Assembly: GCA_029688995.1 (NCBI GenBank) | Contig: JARULA010000009.1 | Coordinates: 1 to 64,000 of the forward strand | Length of the DNA stretch: 64,000 nucleotides | Source of the DNA: Marinilabiliaceae bacterium ANBcel2 | GTDB taxonomy: Bacteria > Bacteroidota > Bacteroidia > Bacteroidales > Marinilabiliaceae | Direction of reading: 5' to 3' | Shown here: positions 45,001 through 52,659 of the stretch, one piece after another | Layout: each line of letters starts with the position of its first letter | Position numbering within the stretch: position 1 is the stretch's first letter | Notes under the pieces: generated by a model | What the model saw: the letters and a program-made list of their open reading frames with translations, nothing else | Databases searched by the model: none | What the model was told of the DNA's origin: nothing | Translations under genes and position numbers: made by a program

Positions 45001-46749
45001 GAGTTTGAAAAGTTTCAATATGTTTTAGAATATGAGAGCCCCGACTCTCTTATAAATCTACTCAATATAGACCGATCCTACTTAACAGAGTTTTTTAGTA
45101 AAGATGGCTCAGATGCTTTAATTCATCTCTTTAATGAAAAGTCTTTTGATTATATAGAAAGGGTTTTTACCGAAACAGATATTAATAATCATCCTTTTAT
45201 TTTTTTACATAAAGCCGCCTCTATTGGAAGATCTGGACTAGTTGATCTTATTATTTCATTAGAGAACGACACTTCATCCTTATATAAACTTGAGTCACCT
45301 CATTATAAACACAATATATTTGAGTACAATATAAAACAGATTATTCATAACTATGCAGATGGTAACTCTCTATTAGAGATAGAAAATTATGATCCATTAA
45401 AACAGCATCCACCACTCAGCGATGAGGAGAAAAAAGCATTAATTTATTGCATCCGTATGCACTCCATCGATAGCAATTTAGATACAACAGCAATGAGATG
45501 GAACTTTACGCGACCACTTATGTATGATAGTCCGGAGATATTTCTTACTTTATTAGAAAACTATCAGGGAGTTGATGATACACTTCTTTCAGTTTATCGT
45601 GCCATATATAACGGTGATTTAGATAGAGTACAAGCAATTATTGAGAATAGTAATGCCAGCCCCAACTTTTTTTGGTATGGTTGTACTGCACTCAACTGGG
45701 CTTCGATAAATGGAGAGACAGATATAGCACTGCTTTTGCTTAATTATGATATTGAAGTAAAAACACGAATAGTAGGTCACCGGCACACATTTGTTGAACC
45801 TGTTAACAGGGTTTGGAAAGCCCCTGTAACCTGGGCTATTATTAAGCAAAATAAAGAGTTGGCAAGGGCACTGGTTGATAATGGCGAGGATTTATCTGAT
45901 TTGACCTTTTCACCTTTTGCACACGATCCGGAGTATCAATTTTTATTCTGTTTTGCATTAGAGTCGGGTTTAACTGATGTTTTGGAGTATTTTATTGATA
46001 AAGGTTTGGTAATGTATGATTACGGGGATAACTTAACTAACCTGTTGAACAGATCAATTAAATATGACAATTTAAAAATAACCTTAAAGCTTATCGAAGG
46101 TTTTGGTGAAGGAGAAATTCACCGGGCATATATTGAAGCTGGTTTTGAAGAATCCTACACAGCAGTTAATAATAAACCATCTGCAATATGGTATGCTATA
46201 TCTCAAAACTCAAACGATTTAATAGAATATTTTAAAGAAGATTTCTCTCAGTTTGATTCTGTTTATTACAGCACCGAATCTCTTAATATTGCCATAGGTA
46301 ATGCAAACTGTGATGTGGCAATTGATATACTTAGCAGTGGCATTATTCCGGATAGTAGCTTAGCTCAAAATCAGTATAGAGTTAGAACATTATTAACCGA
46401 GGGTAGTAACGAGCTTTATCGGGCTTTAGCATTAAGTGGTTGGGATAAAAGAAGGATTATTAGGGAAGCGCGTAGAGTAGAGGGTTCTTCAGTCATCACT
46501 TCTCCGGGATGGATTAAAGCATATTTAGAAGAGAGTGATTGTGCTTATACTGCCGGAGAGTCAATTCTTCAAGCCATGGCTTATACTGATAATTTTGAGC
46601 ATTTAGATACATTTTTAAAAAATGGTGGGGTATGGCACAGCAATCGGAGTTTTGAAACTAACCGCACCTATCTTTCAGGCATTAACAACTATGCGGTTTG
46701 GCAGCATGCAATGGATAGCATAATTGAATATGAGACGAGCCATTATTAA
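42049..46749 (+). CDS. Very large exported ankyrin-repeat protein
   Basis: This 1566-residue protein has a signal peptide (about 1-22, cleavage near LTSQ), so it leaves the cytoplasm. Recognisable ankyrin-type units are spread along it, for example DGYTLLDYAIDLGCDESINLLIEMGA (about 803-828), LNPLSLALLNDNFETARILIQFGAD (about 914-938) and CTALNWASINGETDIALLLLNYD (about 1211-1233). Many others are degenerate two-helix repeats. There is no T9SS tail, lipobox or membrane helix, so it is likely periplasmic or secreted. The N-terminal 350 residues resemble ankyrin least. Ankyrin stacks bind other proteins; no enzyme motif is seen. A YARHG-domain protein is encoded 54 nt downstream and may be its partner. 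Internal stops are absent despite the length, so it is under selection. Confidence 0.82.
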   Translation: MKHKVIFVLLSLLFSIQCLTSQNSIKALYYDYVQMGLLPALNDKEWTPEKSDKTFTAFVEFIGQGQIKNQLHYDLFIWLYNKGVSHEAAMITVYQELPHLFYILLNEGFEPPSKFLLPNGEEKLLINHFERDLGRTYYVLNKLLNLGYKADTQTLDVWQRHDMVIGEILNHPTNKEFVENNIYNIAQFLSQKNLLFTLWDHPLINDYNRAVNSLILDIKSGCDNSIEKNLQTVFEFLDLFIANNPKSNPAEIDYPQYITETIKELSKYAIHYDCAMFFRLFKEEYSHLIDYQWLLLRGGCDITEMILNEKPYVIDKVLQQEEIFTTNNRLVLELFKRDPYYNSEKLIFNEVFTFKGFSKEMVQEYYKLSLKNLNQLMEDTTTESIHNEYLLLYNIIEAIINDDVAYISDKLETLESEVLKDISIQWALKGGSSNMIHHLFEKFNISDLVEEDYLLILSHNPNVIDYYQLLDNTDLTLYKLLLTAIALSNGDKELIDFLISKGFDFSSITNKMITLQNLPNEQIIRKSIEAGMSLSQFVISAEYAMPYRLSPSEKLELHQSSLYNQTPLIYYIITHYPDNIAIELLDFWIEEKNKHDHQIIATHEELLNLAIKANRKNIVEHLINNKTFNNSCEVDYSNLLDIAVRNSSVDVLEPILSVVDTDDIHSVIKKMYNKNNLYNHITYATQSFLMENIKCLNSLINTLFTYDFYSRHNLTTYLKALVQEHESDIKFYMLVNDNFSLLRDAILNSNEEFASFIVHEKPQFRLLDSDFLFNDLRRTIDLQWFWLAEILILDYPSVLNQKVDGYTLLDYAIDLGCDESINLLIEMGAHRNIPDDDTRLTDLMTEAVMDDDYLQVIELYNKGASIDEELIYRSWGEEYTESYINYASRQGLEVMAFHLLMRGVNPNCRQNSQGLNPLSLALLNDNFETARILIQFGADIGFIPGKKAQQYFRGIEPGMSIKEWAIDFQRMGATLFPCDGVTENEFEKFQYVLEYESPDSLINLLNIDRSYLTEFFSKDGSDALIHLFNEKSFDYIERVFTETDINNHPFIFLHKAASIGRSGLVDLIISLENDTSSLYKLESPHYKHNIFEYNIKQIIHNYADGNSLLEIENYDPLKQHPPLSDEEKKALIYCIRMHSIDSNLDTTAMRWNFTRPLMYDSPEIFLTLLENYQGVDDTLLSVYRAIYNGDLDRVQAIIENSNASPNFFWYGCTALNWASINGETDIALLLLNYDIEVKTRIVGHRHTFVEPVNRVWKAPVTWAIIKQNKELARALVDNGEDLSDLTFSPFAHDPEYQFLFCFALESGLTDVLEYFIDKGLVMYDYGDNLTNLLNRSIKYDNLKITLKLIEGFGEGEIHRAYIEAGFEESYTAVNNKPSAIWYAISQNSNDLIEYFKEDFSQFDSVYYSTESLNIAIGNANCDVAIDILSSGIIPDSSLAQNQYRVRTLLTEGSNELYRALALSGWDKRRIIREARRVEGSSVITSPGWIKAYLEESDCAYTAGESILQAMAYTDNFEHLDTFLKNGGVWHSNRSFETNRTYLSGINNYAVWQHAMDSIIEYETSHY

Positions 46750-46803
46750 AGTTTTAACATTTAACAGGTAAACAGATAAACAGGCTATAAATTTAATCAG
46801 GTT

Positions 46804-47604
46804 ATGAGAAACGCACTACTTTTATTACTGGTTACAACTTGCTTTTTTACTTCTTTTAGCATAAAAGCTTATAGTGAAATAGATTATCGTATAACTCTAA
46901 AAGACGGCAGGCAGATTGATCTTACAGACACCCTTACACGACGAGACTTAGAAGCATTTTCTCTTTACGATCTTCGCATAATAAGAAATGCTTATTATGC
47001 AAAACATCTCTACATATTCCAGTCCGACGAACTAACCTACGCTTTTCTTCCCTACGAATGGTATCTTCCCTTAAACCCCGATGTTTCTACCTTTCTAGGC
47101 AGTATGGACAAACAAAACATTCAAAAAGTACAAAAGGCAGAGGACAGGTTACGTAATGCAATAAAGCGTAATAAAGATAACCCTTTAGCATCACAAATTA
47201 TAGGTGTATGGCACGAACTTCCATTTATGCCTGCTGGTTTTGCCGATGCATATCAATTTTTTAAAGATGGGGTATTTATAAAAAATTTTAATCAAATGGA
47301 CTGCTCTAAGAGGGTGTTAGCTTATGTTGGTACCTGGGAGATAAACGAAAACGACTCTATTAAATTAACTATTAATGCTAAACGAGAAATTGTAGGTGGT
47401 GAGTATATGCCAGCTGCTGGCTCCTGTGTAGGTGAAAAAGAGTTAGTAGGGGGCGAAATAGTTGAAAACCATATATCTAAACCGAGTAGCATCTGGTACC
47501 TCTCTTTTGAGGATTATAATTTACATGATCAATATTCAACATTAAAAATAGAACTGGAAAAAACATATTTTAAATATTCCGGTAATCCCAAAGATTATTA
47601 CTAA
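46804..47604 (+). CDS. Exported YARHG-domain protein
   Basis: This 266-residue protein has a signal peptide (about 1-23). A YARHG domain follows (about 50-93), recognisable from LYDLRIIRNAYYAKHLYIFQSDELTYAFLPYEWYLP, where the name-giving Y-A-x-H is YAKH. A basic helix (about 105-125) leads into a beta-rich C-terminal half (about 130-266) with Trp-rich strands (IIGVWHELPFMPAGFADAYQFF, VLAYVGTWEIN). YARHG domains are extracellular modules of unknown function, thought to interact with cell wall or proteins. It follows the giant ankyrin gene by 54 nt on the same strand, so co-expression is likely. No lipobox or sorting tail is present. Confidence 0.78.
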   Translation: MRNALLLLLVTTCFFTSFSIKAYSEIDYRITLKDGRQIDLTDTLTRRDLEAFSLYDLRIIRNAYYAKHLYIFQSDELTYAFLPYEWYLPLNPDVSTFLGSMDKQNIQKVQKAEDRLRNAIKRNKDNPLASQIIGVWHELPFMPAGFADAYQFFKDGVFIKNFNQMDCSKRVLAYVGTWEINENDSIKLTINAKREIVGGEYMPAAGSCVGEKELVGGEIVENHISKPSSIWYLSFEDYNLHDQYSTLKIELEKTYFKYSGNPKDYY

Positions 47605-47646
47605 ATCTATTTACTTATGGTATGGGAACTATTATATAAAGCTTAT

Positions 47647-48987
47647 TTACCATCTTATAAAGAACTCAGTTCTTCCGGGAATCGAGTTACAACCAATAGT
47701 TCCACCATGTGCTCGCATAATTTGGCGTGAATAGCTTAAGCCAATACCCGAGCCCTCTTCTTTGGTGGTGAAAAAGGGAATAAATATTTCGTCTTTGATA
47801 TCATCAGGGATACCTTTGCCGTTATCTATCACCACAATTTCACAATGATCACCATTTATTAATCGGGTATTTACCTCGACATATCCATTATCAACCTCCC
47901 TTAATGCCTCTATTGAATTTTTAATAAGGTTTATAATAAGTTGAATCATCAACTGTTCGTCCATACTAACTTTAAAATTCTCTTTTGGTTGTATAACCTT
48001 TATTTCAGCACCGTTCTCTTCTTTCATGGGAGATATTAGAATATTTATTCGATCAAAAAAACCTCTCATCTCAACTTTCGATAGTTTTAGATCGGGCATT
48101 CTTGAAAACAAGCGATAACTCTCAACAAAGCGCATCAAAGCTACACCACGCTCCTCTATAGCATCCAGTCCGCCTACTGTTTGCTTAACAACAAGTGGTT
48201 TTATCTCATGTGGTGAACTACTTTTCCATAACTCTTTTAAAGATTGCGCAATAGAGGTAACCGGAGTAAGAGAGTTCATTATCTCGTGATTTAAAACACG
48301 AATAAGTTTTAACCATGAATCTAACTCTTTTTGCTCCAACTCTCCTTTTATATCTTGCATTGTAACAAGCGTGACAGTCTCGTCGCGCAGTTTTATCACT
48401 CTGCTTCTTATAATTAACTGCATTGTCTCTTTATCCTTTTTAATAAGGATAGATCTCTCTTTTAGATTTTTAGAGTTTAGGAGCATCTCTCTTAACGATT
48501 TATTTACTTTATTAAGTTGGCGTAAATGTGTTAATCTGTTTAATCCCAATAGTTGAAGAGAAGATTTATTACTGTTAAGCACAAACTCCTTTTCGTTAAA
48601 AACCAAAACTGCAGTATCTATATGTTGAAGAATTTCACTAAAATACTGTTCTGCCATACGCACTCTAATACTTTTCTCCTGTATTATCTTATTGAGATTG
48701 TTAAGAGAAGTGTGCAACCCATCTAAAAATGAGCTCCCTGTTTTAGTAGAGAAGAGGGTGCTTGTATCATCATTTTTAATTGATTCAATAAAGTAGTGCA
48801 ATTTTTTATATGGTTACTGTACATATTTTATCAATTTATAAATCATCCAGGTGGCTAATAGTAATAACAATATAACAACATAAAGATTTGCACTACTGCT
48901 GCCAATTAAAAGACCAATAGTAATTGATATTAATACAATAGAAGAGATGCGGCAAAAAACGTTGTTTCGAAGTGATTTATAAATCAT
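47647..48987 (-). pseudogene. NtrY-like sensor histidine kinase broken by an in-frame TAA
   Basis: The open 3' part (47647-48801) encodes about 384 residues: the end of a HAMP-like linker, a PAS-like domain (about 52-150), HisKA with RVLNHEIMNSLTPV, N-box INLIKNSIEAL, G-boxes DNGKGIP and GSGIGLSYS. No membrane anchor is in that part. In the same frame upstream, from an ATG at 48987 that overlaps the regulator gene's stop, 57 codons encode two transmembrane helices (ISSIVLISITIGLLIG and LYVVILLLLLATWMIY) ending KLIKYVQ. Then TAA (48814-48816) interrupts, and PYKKLHYF continues the expected linker. One nonsense codon therefore splits an otherwise intact gene of about 446 codons. Translation restart at TTG 48801 would give a soluble fragment. 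Sequencing error cannot be excluded. Confidence 0.8.
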
Positions 48988-50170
48988 ACTTTTTAATTTT
49001 ATTGTATAAGGTTTGCCGGGTAATGCCTAATTGCATAGCAACTGAAGTCATATTTCCCTCATGTTTTACTATTGCATCTTCAATTAAGCTTTTCTCCATC
49101 TCCTCAATAGTTCCACTAAACTGATTTATACTTTTAGATGACTCAACTTCACGAAGCATAAAATCTGCAGGTTCAATTTTATCGCGGTCACTTAATATTA
49201 CTGCTTTTTCTATAGAGTGTTGTAATTCACGAATATTACCGGGCCAATTATATGCCAGTAAAAGATCCATAGCTGAATCTGATATTGTTAATCCTGATTT
49301 ATTATACTTATTGCTATATTTTAACAGAAAGTAGTTAACAAATTGGGGGATATCGGCTTTACGCTCTCGTAAAGGAGGAATTTCAATATGAATTGTATTT
49401 ATGCGATATAGCAAATCTTCACGAAAGTGGCCATTATTCACCATGTTTAAAAGGTCTCCATTTGTTGCGCAAATCAATCGTATATCTATTTGGCGGACTT
49501 CATTTTCTCCCAGTCGGGTTACCGTTCTGTTTTGCAGAACAGTTAAAAGTTTTGCTTGCATAGGTAATGCCATATTTGCTATTTCATCAAGAAATAGCGT
49601 TCCTTTATCGGCCTCCTCAATCTTTCCTTTTCTATCTTGTTTGGCATCAGTAAAAGAGCCCTTTTTATGTCCAAACAGCTCACTCTCAAACAGTCCATCC
49701 ACGATGGCCCCCATATCTACCATCACCATAGAATTATCTTTTCTGTTTGATAATTGATGTATTTTTTTTGCTGCAACCTCTTTACCGGTTCCATTTTCAC
49801 CAGTGATAAGTACATTGGCATCTGTTGCAGCCACTTTATTTATAATTTGTAACACCTTTTGCCAGCTTTCTGATTTTCCCTCAAAAAAATCCTCCTTTTT
49901 TTGGGTTGCTTTATTGTTGTTCACATTTTTATCTTTTGCCTTTTTTCTTCCGGATGAAAGCTTGTAGGCCGACTCAATAATTTGTAACAACTTATCATTT
50001 TCCCAGGGTTTGGTAACAAAATCTGCAGCACCCATTCGAACCGCTTTAACAGCAAGTTCAATTCCACCGTAAGCTGTAATCATTATCACACTTAAATTGG
50101 GATTTTTATCCAAAACCCTTCTTAACCAATATATCCCTTCATTACCGGTATTTCCAATTAACTCTATCAT
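48977..50170 (-). CDS. Sigma-54-dependent response regulator, receiver domain truncated at its N-terminus
   Basis: This NtrC-type activator has an AAA+ domain (Walker A GENGTGKE, sigma-54 contact loop GSFTDA in place of GAFTGA, Walker B GTLFLDEI) and a Fis-type helix-turn-helix C-terminus (MTSVAMQLGITRQTLYNKIKKY). The receiver domain is only its second half: homology starts at NTGNEGIYWLRRVL and keeps the Thr (MITAYG) and Lys (TKPW). The first 60-70 residues, with the acidic pocket and the phosphorylation Asp, are gone. True coding sequence ends at 50152, exactly where the divergent HlyD gene begins. Upstream in-frame codons to 50290 are antisense of hlyD. An ATG at 50170 could start a shortened protein, which could not be phosphorylated normally. 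Confidence 0.85.
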   Translation of the reverse strand: MIELIGNTGNEGIYWLRRVLDKNPNLSVIMITAYGGIELAVKAVRMGAADFVTKPWENDKLLQIIESAYKLSSGRKKAKDKNVNNNKATQKKEDFFEGKSESWQKVLQIINKVAATDANVLITGENGTGKEVAAKKIHQLSNRKDNSMVMVDMGAIVDGLFESELFGHKKGSFTDAKQDRKGKIEEADKGTLFLDEIANMALPMQAKLLTVLQNRTVTRLGENEVRQIDIRLICATNGDLLNMVNNGHFREDLLYRINTIHIEIPPLRERKADIPQFVNYFLLKYSNKYNKSGLTISDSAMDLLLAYNWPGNIRELQHSIEKAVILSDRDKIEPADFMLREVESSKSINQFSGTIEEMEKSLIEDAIVKHEGNMTSVAMQLGITRQTLYNKIKKYDL

Positions 50171-51197
50171 GTTGGATGTAGAAGAGGGGGGGAAGGTTAT
50201 CGAAAAGGTAGTAGAAGAGGGAGCCAACTTAAAGAAAGGGGATGTTATTGTCAGGTTGGAGAATAATGATTTAAACCTGCAAATTCTCAACAGCGAGTCG
50301 CAGCTTGCTTATCAATCAAATGAGTTGCGTAATACCATGATTAACATGGAACAGCAAAAGATAAGTAATAAACAACAATTACTTGCTATTGATTATGAGA
50401 TAAGAAGATTGCGTAGAAACTATGAACAAAATCTGGAATTAAAGGAGAAAGGTTTTATCGCACAAGAGGAGTATCTTATCTCTAAAGAGGATTATCATTT
50501 GGCTACTGCAGAGAGAGAGCTTCGATATGAGCGAATGGTTCAGGATTCAATTTTTAGGGAAAATCAGCAGATACAGATGAATAACAGTTTAAATAATATG
50601 GAGCAAAACCTTAAGATAGTGAGGCAAAGGATGGAAAAGCTCAATATTCAAGCTCCGGCTGATGGTCAATTGGGAAGTTTAACAGTAGATCCGGGACAGT
50701 TAATATCCAAAGGTGAGAGAATAGGACAACTGCACCTGTTAGATGACTATAAAATTAGTGCCGATATTGATGAGCACTATATAGACCGGGTTAGGCATGG
50801 ATTAAAAGCTACATATCAGCGTCAGGATGAACGATATGAAATAGAAGTAAGTAGAGTATATCCTGAGGTACGAAATGGCAGATTTCAGGTTGACTTTACT
50901 TTTAGCGGTGAGACACCCTCAAATTTAAGAACCGGACAAACCTATCATTTAAGTCTGGAGTTAGGACAACCCGTAGAGAGTGTAATTATACCGAGAGGAG
51001 GATTTTTTCAGAGCACAGGCGGACAATGGATTTTTGTTTATAATGAATCAACTGGTATTGCAACCAGGCGGGATATTCGTATAGGAAGACAAAACCCTAC
51101 TCATTATGAAGTTCTTGAAGGTCTTGAAGCAGGCGAAAAAGTGCTTACCAATAATTATGACCTGTTTGGAAGGAATGAGCGAATTGAGGTGAGGTAG
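50154..51197 (+). CDS. HlyD-type ABC exporter adaptor, N-terminus lost at a deletion junction
   Basis: About 345 residues of a periplasmic adaptor remain: first lipoyl half (INSIMLDVEEGGKVIEKVVEEGANLKKGDVIVRL), long helical hairpin (about 40-165), second lipoyl half (LNIQAPADGQLGSLTVDPGQLI), beta-barrel, and the C-terminal IPRGGFFQSTGGQW block of this Bacteroidota family. Family members start with a cytoplasmic tail, a transmembrane helix and about 30 more residues, roughly 65 in all; these are missing. The frame continues to 50097 only because it runs antisense through the regulator gene. The first native-side ATG is at 50169. Without a membrane anchor or promoter the protein is probably non-functional. 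It is followed by an S23-type relic, then the ABC ATPase and FtsX permease it should serve. Confidence 0.85.
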   Translation, partial: PINSIMLDVEEGGKVIEKVVEEGANLKKGDVIVRLENNDLNLQILNSESQLAYQSNELRNTMINMEQQKISNKQQLLAIDYEIRRLRRNYEQNLELKEKGFIAQEEYLISKEDYHLATAERELRYERMVQDSIFRENQQIQMNNSLNNMEQNLKIVRQRMEKLNIQAPADGQLGSLTVDPGQLISKGERIGQLHLLDDYKISADIDEHYIDRVRHGLKATYQRQDERYEIEVSRVYPEVRNGRFQVDFTFSGETPSNLRTGQTYHLSLELGQPVESVIIPRGGFFQSTGGQWIFVYNESTGIATRRDIRIGRQNPTHYEVLEGLEAGEKVLTNNYDLFGRNERIEVR

Positions 51198-51244
51198 GGG
51201 AGAAGGGAGGACGGAGAGGGGAAAACGGGGAAGGGAGAGGGGAG
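51198..51244 (+). repeat. Polypurine tract after hlyD
   Basis: These 47 bases are almost only G and A, with short G runs. They lie between the hlyD stop and a tandem repeat. A pyrimidine-rich tract follows the S23-type gene on the other side (51751-51807), giving rough inverted symmetry around it. Confidence 0.6.
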
Positions 51245-51360
51245 ATGTTTTTATCCAATAACCCGTTTATTATGAAGTCGATTAATGTTTTTATCCAAAC
51301 AATCCGTTTATTATGAAGTCGCTTAATGTTTTTATCCAATAACCCATTTGTTATGAAATT
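51245..51360 (+). repeat. Three tandem copies of a unit of about 40 bp
   Basis: Units start at 51245 (40 bp), 51285 (41 bp) and 51326 (35 bp, partial), each beginning ATGTTTTTATCCAA and containing a TTATGAA segment. The last copy runs into the start of the S23-type gene, whose ATG at 51353 is the TTATGAA of unit three. The array looks like local duplication of that gene's 5' edge. Confidence 0.8.
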
Positions 51361-51715
51361 AAAAATTGAAAAATTTGAAGACCTCACAGTTTGGCAAGAA
51401 TCAGTTACGCTTGCAGAGACTATTTACAAGTTGTTAGCAGAATGTAAAGATTATGGATTCATAAATCAAATAAGAAGGGCTGCTGTTTCGATCCCGAGTA
51501 ATATTGCGGAAGGATTTGACAGGCAAACCAATAAAGAATTTATTCAATTTTTACATATATCGAAAGGTTCAACAGCCGAAGTTCGAACATAATTATATCT
51601 GGCTCAACGACTGAAATATATTAATGAAGAAAATGGAGCATTGCTTCTTGACCATACAAGGAAAATATCCTCAATGCTATTTAAACTTATACAAACTAGA
51701 AAAGAGAGATTCTAA
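51353..51715 (+). pseudogene. S23-type four-helix-bundle protein gene with an in-frame stop
   Basis: The first 79 codons match the four-helix-bundle family first known from 23S rRNA intervening sequences ([53 protein letters not shown]). TAA at 51590-51592 stands where the family usually has Gln. The frame then continues for 40 more codons with the expected fourth helix (LYLAQRLKYI, then LDHTRKISSMLFKLI) and stops at 51713. A single CAA-to-TAA change explains it. The gene is inserted between an exporter's adaptor and its ATPase, flanked by low-complexity purine and pyrimidine tracts and a tandem repeat. The truncated 79-residue product would lack the last helix. Confidence 0.8.
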
Positions 51716-51750
51716 CTTAATACTAAACACTGAAGATCATTGAAAATCAG

Positions 51751-51807
51751 GCTTCGGTTTCCGGTCTATTAAATCCGGTCTCCCGTTTCTGATTTCTGGT
51801 CTCCTAA
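51751..51807 (+). repeat. Pyrimidine-rich region with repeated CCGGTCT
   Basis: Short imperfect repeats of the type TTCCGGTCT, ATCCGGTCTCCCG and TTCTGGTCTCC lie between the S23-type relic and the ABC ATPase gene. A 12-bp word CATTGAAAATCA just before it (51738-51749) recurs at 52636-52647 beyond the ATPase gene. Confidence 0.5.
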
Positions 51808-51819
51808 ATTCATTTAGAA

Positions 51820-52518
51820 ATGATACAAACAAAAAATCTTACAAAAGTCTTTAGAACCGAAGAGATCGAGACGTTGGCATTAAACAGCGTGAATTTTGAG
51901 GTAAAAAAAGGTGAATTTGTTGCAGTTATGGGTCCATCGGGTTGTGGAAAATCAACACTCTTAAATATTATAGGATTGTTGGATAACCCCGATAAAGGGA
52001 GCTATTTTTTTGATGATATAGATGTAGCAGGCTTTAAAGAGAGTCAGCGAACCAATCTTCGAAAAGGAAATATCGGATTTGTTTTTCAAAGTTTTAATTT
52101 GATTGATGAATTAAATGTTTTTGAAAATGTTGAGCTGCCATTGATGTATCTTAAAATTGCGGCCAAAACCAGAAAAGAGATGGTAAATACTGTTTTAAAC
52201 AGGATGAATATAAGTCATCGCGCAAAACATTTTCCCCAGCAACTTTCGGGTGGACAGCAACAACGAGTGGCTATTGCTCGTGCTGTTGTAGCAAATCCTA
52301 AGCTAATACTTGCCGATGAGCCAACAGGTAATTTAGATTCTAAAAATGGTCTTGAGGTAATGAATCTGCTTACAGAACTAAATCGCGAAGGCACTACAAT
52401 AGTAATGGTTACTCACTCATTACACGATGCCGGATTTGCCCATAGAACAGTTAACCTGTTTGATGGTCAAATAATAACAGAAGAGGTTAAAGAGGAGTTG
52501 GGTGAAGCTTTATTATAA
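51820..52518 (+). CDS. ABC transporter ATP-binding protein (LolD/MacB type)
   Basis: This 232-residue ATPase has Walker A GPSGCGKS (about 38-45), the Q-loop FVFQSFNLI, signature LSGGQQQR, Walker [13 protein letters not shown] with the catalytic Glu, and the H-loop MVTHS. All motifs are canonical. It belongs to the MacB/LolD/FtsE type that works with FtsX-like permeases by mechanotransmission, and the permease gene follows 141 nt on. The matching HlyD adaptor gene upstream has lost its start, and 622 bp of relic and repeat DNA lie between. The enzyme itself looks intact, but its promoter may have been lost with the deletion upstream. Confidence 0.92.
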   Translation: MIQTKNLTKVFRTEEIETLALNSVNFEVKKGEFVAVMGPSGCGKSTLLNIIGLLDNPDKGSYFFDDIDVAGFKESQRTNLRKGNIGFVFQSFNLIDELNVFENVELPLMYLKIAAKTRKEMVNTVLNRMNISHRAKHFPQQLSGGQQQRVAIARAVVANPKLILADEPTGNLDSKNGLEVMNLLTELNREGTTIVMVTHSLHDAGFAHRTVNLFDGQIITEEVKEELGEALL

Positions 52519-52659
52519 TATTTGCTACCATAAAACGAACCATGAGAATCGGCAGATCAACGAAGTCAAAGAGTTATCACACAGGGGAATCGAAGATCGG
52601 CGTAGCCAATGATTATCTGGCGAGTTTCATGTGACCATTGAAAATCAAATTATAAACAA

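Noticed and set aside
50097-50290. Longer versions of the truncated regulator (to 50290) and HlyD (from 50097)
   Set aside because: The extra codons of each are exact antisense of the other gene and show no family similarity.
51245-51360. CRISPR-like array
   Set aside because: Three contiguous units without spacers: a plain tandem duplication, not repeat-spacer structure.
48814-51592. Reassigned stop codon (TAA read as Gln) to explain the two in-frame TAA codons
   Set aside because: Many intact genes in the window end in TAA with no conserved sequence beyond it, and the biotin carboxylase scrap has TAG codons as well. Ordinary nonsense mutations are simpler.
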